From: Sindora glabra
Lineage: Eukaryota > Streptophyta > Magnoliopsida > Fabales > Fabaceae
NCBI GenBank assembly: GCA_020226215.1
Contig: CM035229.1
Location: 80,307,343-80,371,342, forward strand
Length of the DNA stretch: 64,000 bases
Direction of reading: 5' to 3'
Every line of letters begins with the position of its first letter. Position 1 is the stretch's first letter. The notes under the pieces were generated by a model. That model was not told where the DNA came from. It saw only the letters and a program-made list of their open reading frames with translations, and did not search any database. Below, in pieces: positions 56,873 to 64,000 of the stretch. The translations under genes were made by a program, and so were the position numbers.

Positions 56873-59800
56873 ATGTCTTATGAAGGAAAATAAAGAGCAT
56901 CACATTGCAACGATCTACTTTGTGTTATTAGGTGAGAGCAGAAAACCCAAGTTCAAAGCCAAGCTTGCAGGATCAGAGAAAGGCATTGGCCATTGGACTT
57001 GCATAGTATGTACTTTAGAAACAGGCGAGCAAAACAAACAAAATAAGCTCATGGAGGACTGAAGTGTTGTCTTACTTGTCATTTCAGTGGAATTGATTAT
57101 GATTGACGACGATCATTAGTACAAGGGAGGGGAATCAGGGGATTGGGCTCCTTTTACACTGAACGCTGAAGGTGAATGAGAATTCATCTGTGGTCATCAG
57201 ATGTTATTTTAATTAAAATATAATTGAAATATATGATTTTTAAAAGTTTATAAAATTATTTAAAAAAGTTTTATGATTTAAATTCTATTTATTTTAGTAG
57301 AAATATTTTTTATAAAAATATAATTATAAATTATTAAAATAAAAAAAATAGTTAATATGTTCATTGTTCAATGTTACAAGTTTAAATAACTTTCTCATTT
57401 TTAAAAAAGTTACTTTCTTTCATCATTATAATTTTAAAAAATTATCTTTTTCATATATTATTTCTCTTTCTTTTATTTGTTCCTTGCATGCTTTTTCATT
57501 TTATCTTTTTTCATGTCTATATATATTATATATAGTTCAAATATTAATATTACTAAATAGTATAAATATAGTATAATATATTTTATTCTTATTATTAAAA
57601 TAGTTTAAAAAATATAAAGATTTAATTTAATCAAATAACATAAGTAAATATTTTATCTTTAATCCATTTTTATTTTTTTTTTCATATCCACATCTATTAC
57701 TTGTAACTTAGATACTAATGTGACTAAATATTATTAATTATTATACCATAATATAATTATTTATTTTAATTAAATTATTTTATTGTATATCTTATTATTA
57801 ACTATTATATTTTCAACTCATAATATTTCTCTTCTTCAATAACCTATACTTGATCATGATCGGTGTAAGGTCTATTATTCTATTTCCATTAACTTGATCA
57901 GTGATACCATCCTCCATCATTGACTAATTGTTATGCATATAACTCTTCAATAATTATAAGAAAAGAAAATATTGTCACATATGTCATAGTAATTAAGAAT
58001 GTAACAATTCTCTCTCCTAATTCAAATTAATTTTATACTACATCTTGACTTCTTATCAATAATTACTATCTAAGACATACTATCCATCTTGTTACGTGTG
58101 AAATGGTATATAAATTAGTGTAAGTATACACTATCGTAAACAAGTAATAAAGTGATAAGTAAGTATTGTTCTCTCGAGGATTGTTTTACTAAGTATCAAA
58201 ATTAATAATTCTAACACTATTTGGCAAATCGATTAGTTGGAAATGAAGTAACTAAATAAAGATTTATACAAAAAATATTTAAAATAAATATAAATGCAAT
58301 TGGAGTAGAGATAAATATCAATAACAGCCCTAGGGATCAAACTTCACTTAATAATTTCGGATTGAATCATCTATCTACTCTAATCTAATTTTAACTCCCT
58401 TAATTGATAGTCAAGTTTCCCTAAATTAATTACTAACCTCTTCCAAGGTCAAGTCATTCTATAATTAATTGTTAATTCACTATATTCCTATATGAATTAA
58501 AATAACTAATCATGCATTAGGATTTATGGAACTCATTAAGACTACATAAATCATATGAATATATTCCTATTTTATATGCAATTTATGATTTTAATTATAG
58601 GTTCCATACACATGTATCTCATTCCGGTCTCAACATACATATTAAGTTCATTCAAAAGGTGGCCAATCAATTGAAAACATTAAGAGCAATAATTAAAACT
58701 CAATTTAGGGGAAGAAAATTGAAATTAGTTTCAATAAATTAAAATTTAATCCCTTATTATCAAGTTACGTCATCATCCTAGGAAGATAAAAAATTAGAAC
58801 ATAATGAAATTAAAAACAAACTTAAAATAAAATAAAAATATCAACACATCCATGATACAAACATAAGGATACAATTACAAATGCATGAAAATAAAAATAT
58901 TATTCATCCATGTAGGAGGTAAAACCTTTCATATAGGATGACAACCTAACCTTCCATGTAAGAGGCATACAAGAAGAATTAAAAATGCATGACTATCTAA
59001 GATGAATGAATGCCAAATGAAGTCTGCTCCTTGCTATTTATAAATGAGTGTTGGCAAAGATTTCACTTGCTTAACCTTCAATCTTGACCATTAGCTAACT
59101 AACTTTAACCATTAGCTATCAACCTTAATTCTTGCAGCTAGTAGTCTTTTGGATTGTAGCTAACTTTTGGCAATTAGAATGGTCGATTCACATTTTTTAG
59201 TCAACATGAGAGTTGTAGAGCTGAATGTTAGCTTTAAAACACACTAAAGAACTTCCGCATTTGACATCTGTAACTCCATTTATGATCAAAATAGTGAGCA
59301 AAGGTCATATTCGGCTAGAACTACTGTTTCAACTTCTAAGTAACAATTGAGATCCTTAAAAGCTGAACTGAGCTTTTCTTCAAACATGAATTTGTAGGAT
59401 TTTTTCTTAACTTTTAATCCATGTAAAGAATGACCCAATCCGATGTCCATAACTTCAGATATGGCTTAAAACCTGAAACAGGGTTGAAATCCAACATTAT
59501 CCAAAAAAATCTAATTTCTTTTCAAAGTTACAACTCATCCACAAAATGTAATAGAACTTATTAAATGAAACTTAGATAACATTCAAAAGTGTATCATATA
59601 AGGGAAACTAAATATGTAAATATTTTACGCATCACATCTCTTAATGTACTAGACTCTAAGTGGCGGCAATCACATTATCAAATATCTTGTAAGGTACAAC
59701 ACATAAAAAAGATTTAATTATGATTTAGTGAGTAAATATGTTAACACAAAACAATAATTAAAAAAAACTTAAGATGCATTTCATTGAATTGAGAATTTAC

Positions 59801-62218
59801 TCCCATTAATCAATCTTATTAAAAATTTTAACATTAACCTTAGATTCATATTTAAATCTAACCATCCTTAATGATCATCATTGTTGAACTTAATCATTCT
59901 TTAAGGATTTCATGTTATCATAATGTATAGTTTATATTCATCTAGCAATACTAACATAGACTAGTGTAATTTTAATATACAACATCATTATCAATATGAT
60001 CATATCACTTAAAAGTGATCCAACAACAATTAGAAATCAATTAATCATATGATGTACAATAATCATAAACAAAAATACATATATCCATGTTGTGACTCCT
60101 GACGAACCTTATATCTTAGCTTTATTGTATTAAGAATTAACCGTTTAAGATTCATAATTACCCCTATTATATTTCACAATTCTCAATGCATAATGATATC
60201 ATTTTGCTCGTGTCATGACATAAGTCATGCCTATCACATGAGTCAAACAACACTATGCCTTCATGCAAAATCATATAATAAATTTCATTTCATAAACAAC
60301 AATAATAGTTTATCACCATCATATAATATACAATACAATACCACAATTACTCAATTCAATGTCATCAATACATGCATCGATCCTTTAAGTATAATATACC
60401 TACTCATCATGGTGTTTTATTTAATTAGGATTATCTTTAAGTTATTCAAAGGGAACTTCAAATCGTTAACTTATCATTTTAGAGCAATTCACCATTTAAT
60501 TGTGGAAAATAGGGGGAGCAACAAATGATCGTTCTAACTTTAATGACTGACTATTTTCTACTGAGTGGAAATCTTAGACAATGCCTAGCATAATTGGCTA
60601 CCATTCTACTAGGTTTCCACATATTTCTCCTTGTGAAGCTATTATTTATAAGAGACTTATATCTCCCTTAAACCTATTTATCTCTTGTTTCTAACTTATC
60701 AAATCATCTATATCTACCATAGAACCTAGCTTAAAGCGATTTCATTATTAAATCTTACTTATTTCACTATTAACTTAAGAATTTCTAGAAATACCAATTT
60801 TTGTTAACTATTTATCAAATATATAATCTTCTAAGAAATTTAAGTTGTAAGCTAAGATATTCACTTAACTTGCTTAGAGAAGCTTGTATTTGCTACACTT
60901 ACATGCTAATCATTCAAGGTTTCAAAATATTTTAGAATTAGGATTATATTTCCCTTTCAAGCTTAAGATGAACTTCATCATCCACTTAAAAGATAGAAAT
61001 AACATGAATCTAACAAGATTTAGGAATTCTTACCTCAAGTTTTGCAATGATCTTAGCTTGATACTTTGTCTACCTTCACAAATTCATAAGATTCTTTAAA
61101 GAAATGGGGAATAAGAGGAAAAAAAAGAAGAATAAGAGAGGAAAAGGAGTGCTCGAGTATGGCAGGGGTAAAATGAGAAAAGAAGAGACTAGCCTAGGAT
61201 TATAAAGAGTATGAGCATTTTTATCCTTTATTTAAAAATTCCTTTCCCACCCATTCACACTCTTCCACTCTCCTACATTTTGCATTTTTTCCTATTTACT
61301 GCATTTACTATCTACTATTGGCCTTCCTTAGTCTAGATTAATTCTTTAAATTACTAAGGGAGTGCAATAACTTTTTATTTGCCTTGTTACATTTTTTTTT
61401 ATTTTTCATGTCTACTACTATTATTTTCAATTCAAATACTAGTATTACTAAGTAGTGTAAATATAATATGATATATCTTAATTGTATTATAACTAAGTAA
61501 CAATTTTAATATAATAGGTTTTAATTTAATTAATTGATTACATGATCTATTTTTGAGTAAAAATATTTGAAGCTAAAATCAAATTTATTTATTTAAATTT
61601 TGACAATTTTTCTTAATGTCAATTTCAAATGATATAGTTCAATTAAAACCATATATATATTAATTAGGATTTTGTAAAAACTTTATAATTTGCTTACAAT
61701 TTCACTTTCTTTTATTTATTCCATTACAATTTTTTCTTACACTATTATTGTCTTCTTTTTATTTAGGTCTAAATACAATTTTGGTCTTCCTAATATTAAA
61801 AGTTGTTGCATTTGGCCTCCTTAAGTGTAATATTCTATTTTGGTCCATCTAATGTATAATTTGGATCACATTTGGTTTATATTAATTATTTTAGTTCAAT
61901 TGAAGATTGAAAATTCTTATTGGCACACAAAAATTCAATAAGACTCTAAGTTTGTAATAATCAAAAAGAAAATTGATTTAATTGATGAATCAAAGTGTTT
62001 TTACACATTAGATAAATTACATAATTTTACTTTTCTTTTTATATAATAAAATAAATTCACTAATACTTTTCTTTTAATGAAAGTTTTATTGAAAATTTAG
62101 ATATTAATTAAGAATTTTTATCTTAAATTTAATAATTGGGACCTAATTCAATCTGATGGTATATTCAAACAATCAAAATAGAATATTTTATTTTAAAGGG
62201 TTGAAATATCATCACTTT
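56873..62218. other. Intergenic, scattered repeat-like pieces, no gene
   Basis: AT-rich. 57480-57780 and 61380-61560 share a loose repeat (TTTTTTCATGTCTA...AATACTAGTATTACTAAGTAG). 58090-59640 and 59700-61200 are less AT-rich and have the look of old LTR or non-coding retroelement sequence (for example GTATTGTTCTCTCGAGGATT near 58165), but I could find no paired LTRs or protein. Frames at 60193-60528 and 60884-61099 resemble nothing. Confidence 0.35.
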
Positions 62219-63040
62219 ATGGTGTGTTTGACTTAAGGTGAAAATGGAAGGAAAAGGAATTGGAGGTGAAACGAAATGAAGAAGGAAGAAATTGGAGGTG
62301 AAGGAATTTTACTTTAGGTTGTTTGGAATGGGTGAAATGAGAGAGAAAGAAAATATGAGTGAAATTAATTTTTTTTATTTGGAATGAATGAAAATTAAGG
62401 GGAAGAAAATGAGATTAAGTTAAATAACTATAATGTCCTTATAGTATATTATGTAGAGATGATTATAATATTAATTCATTAAACTCAATTAAAAATTAAT
62501 TTATTATATTCTTACTAATAATTCAAGTTTAAATAAAATATAATAAAATAAATTAATTTTAAAATTATTAATTTAAGAATAAAATCATTAATTTAGAATA
62601 AATAATTTAATAAAATATTGAAGGAGTCCCCTCTAAGTGACCGTTCCTCAAAATATGATACAATAATTTTTGGATTTCTGTTGTAAGCCTATACAAACAA
62701 GAAGATAAGGTGAACCACACTATCAGTAATCATAGAAAATCAAAAAGTAGTGTAGAATGGCAAAAAAGGAAAGGCAAAAAGACATAAGTCATAAATACGG
62801 TATATAAATGTCAAGGGCAATAGGGTGGAAAAATGCAAAAACTCCCCTCTCTCTATGAATTTCACCTCACTTTAAGGGGGAAGAATACTGCTAGGGCCTA
62901 CCAAATTTTTTCAACTTGATTTACATCCTTTTCTGATTTCCCACGTCAGCCAAGCAGGTGAAATTGAAGATTCCCCCCCAATTCCCCTTCCCCATTTCCT
63001 TTCACTTGAGATTTCACCCCTTCTAAACAATGGGCTAAAT
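62219..63040. mobile_element. Possible MITE-like element with long imperfect inverted ends
   Basis: The left end GGTGTGTTTGACTTAAGGTG...GGAAGGAAAAGGAATTGG resembles the reverse complement of the right end (CCATTGTTTAGAAGGGGTGA...GGGGAAGGGGAATTGG). A related purine-rich unit is repeated inside (62330-62420). No target duplication was found and the edges are approximate. Confidence 0.35.
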
Positions 63041-64000
63041 GTTAGGGAAGCCAAAAGTGTACTTATGCCTATGTTGAAGTTTCCTTTTATGTTATCCACA
63101 TTTGAAATTTTGATGCCATTTTAAATGAAATACTTTTGTGCTTTTATAAGATGTTATTCACAATTCATAAAAAGAATATTTGACCTCTACTTTCTTCACG
63201 TGATATATTTTATGTCTTTATTATAAAATAGGTAATTATCATGAATTCTAATTAATGGTAACACTATTTATATTCACCAATAGTATTCACAAACATATGA
63301 TCTAATATAATTTTAAAAAAAACTTCAAATATAATTTTTATAATATAATAATTTTTTCGATACTTTTTTAAATTAACAGGCCAAAGCTCAAAAATTATAA
63401 AAAAATGATGAAGGGTAAAAAGATGATGAAGGATACTTTTCAAGGTTTAGTTCGGAACTCTACCTTTATTTCTCAGTGTGAGGAATTTCTTGGCATGTAG
63501 TCATTCAACAAACTTATCGTGAAAGAAATTTCTTTACAAATTAATTTGTCTTGTTTAGTCTTTAAAATAATTTAGATATTATGTTATTGAATGACGTAAG
63601 TAGAATCTTCACCCCTCATGCCATTCATTTGTAATTTTTCTTCATTGAGCATCATCCTCTTTTATTTAAAAAGAATATTTGCCATAATTAAAGAAAAGGG
63701 CAAAGGAAATAAATCATTGCACTAATAATTTGCAAGAATAGTTTTAAATAGGCAATGACATGGTAAGGGAAACATTAGGCAACAAATTTATCATCGTTGC
63801 ACCATTAATCATTGGGGTAATATTATATTAAAAAATAAGTATTTTTATTATTTAATTATATTTTATATATTAAAATTTATATTTTTTAATCTTAATTTAT
63901 TTTAAAATAAAAATAATTTAATAATAAAATATTCAATTTTTAAAAAGTAAAATTCTTCATGATACTATTCTAATCGCTAACACATGCTTGTGAACAATTC
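63041..64000. other. Intergenic, no gene
   Basis: AT-rich, nothing recognised. Confidence 0.5.

Noticed and set aside
60193..60528. 111-codon plus-strand frame
   Set aside because: Composition rich in Ile, Asn, His and Tyr, as expected from AT-rich noise. No motif, no promoter.

Overview
The window is nuclear DNA of a flowering plant, probably a eudicot. It is very AT-rich, has long gene-poor stretches, plant-type GT..AG introns, plant transposons (a Mutator-like element carrying a plant mobile domain gene, a Helitron helicase relic, hAT-like elements), a decayed pentatricopeptide-repeat (PPR) gene and several miR399 precursors. I cannot name the species.

Layout. 1-3375 is the downstream half of a Mutator-like element (MULE) that starts outside the window; its outer end lies exactly inside the 5' arm of a miR399 hairpin. 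3376-15665 (block A) and 34178-45930 (block B) are two diverged direct copies of one ~12 kb segment. Each copy carries two miR399 precursors, a Helitron-type helicase relic, a decayed tRNA-Arg-like sequence and several AT-rich repeats. A fifth, more divergent miR399 hairpin lies just beyond block A (16386-16451). Between the blocks sits a complete MULE (17875-28750) with a perfect 9-bp target-site duplication. On the minus strand it carries a MURA-type transposase gene and a five-exon plant mobile domain gene, both broken by stop codons, and a smaller element of the same superfamily is nested between them. A non-autonomous hAT-like element follows block B (46108-47698).

The only convincingly intact protein gene is an intronless, 657-codon, PLP-dependent protein of the molybdenum-cofactor-sulfurase-like family (51374-53347, +). 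Downstream is a PPR pseudogene on the minus strand (about 55150-56872). The rest, to 64000, is AT-rich intergenic DNA with repeat-like pieces.

The functional theme is phosphate signalling. miR399 is the conserved phosphate-starvation microRNA that represses PHO2/UBC24, and four of the five hairpins have PHR1-type binding sites (P1BS, GNATATNC) in the expected upstream position. The first hairpin instead has a transposon end where its promoter and lower stem should be. The most interesting signal is therefore a clustered, duplicated miR399 locus being remodelled by MULEs. All comparisons were made by eye, so block and repeat edges without target-site duplications are approximate.
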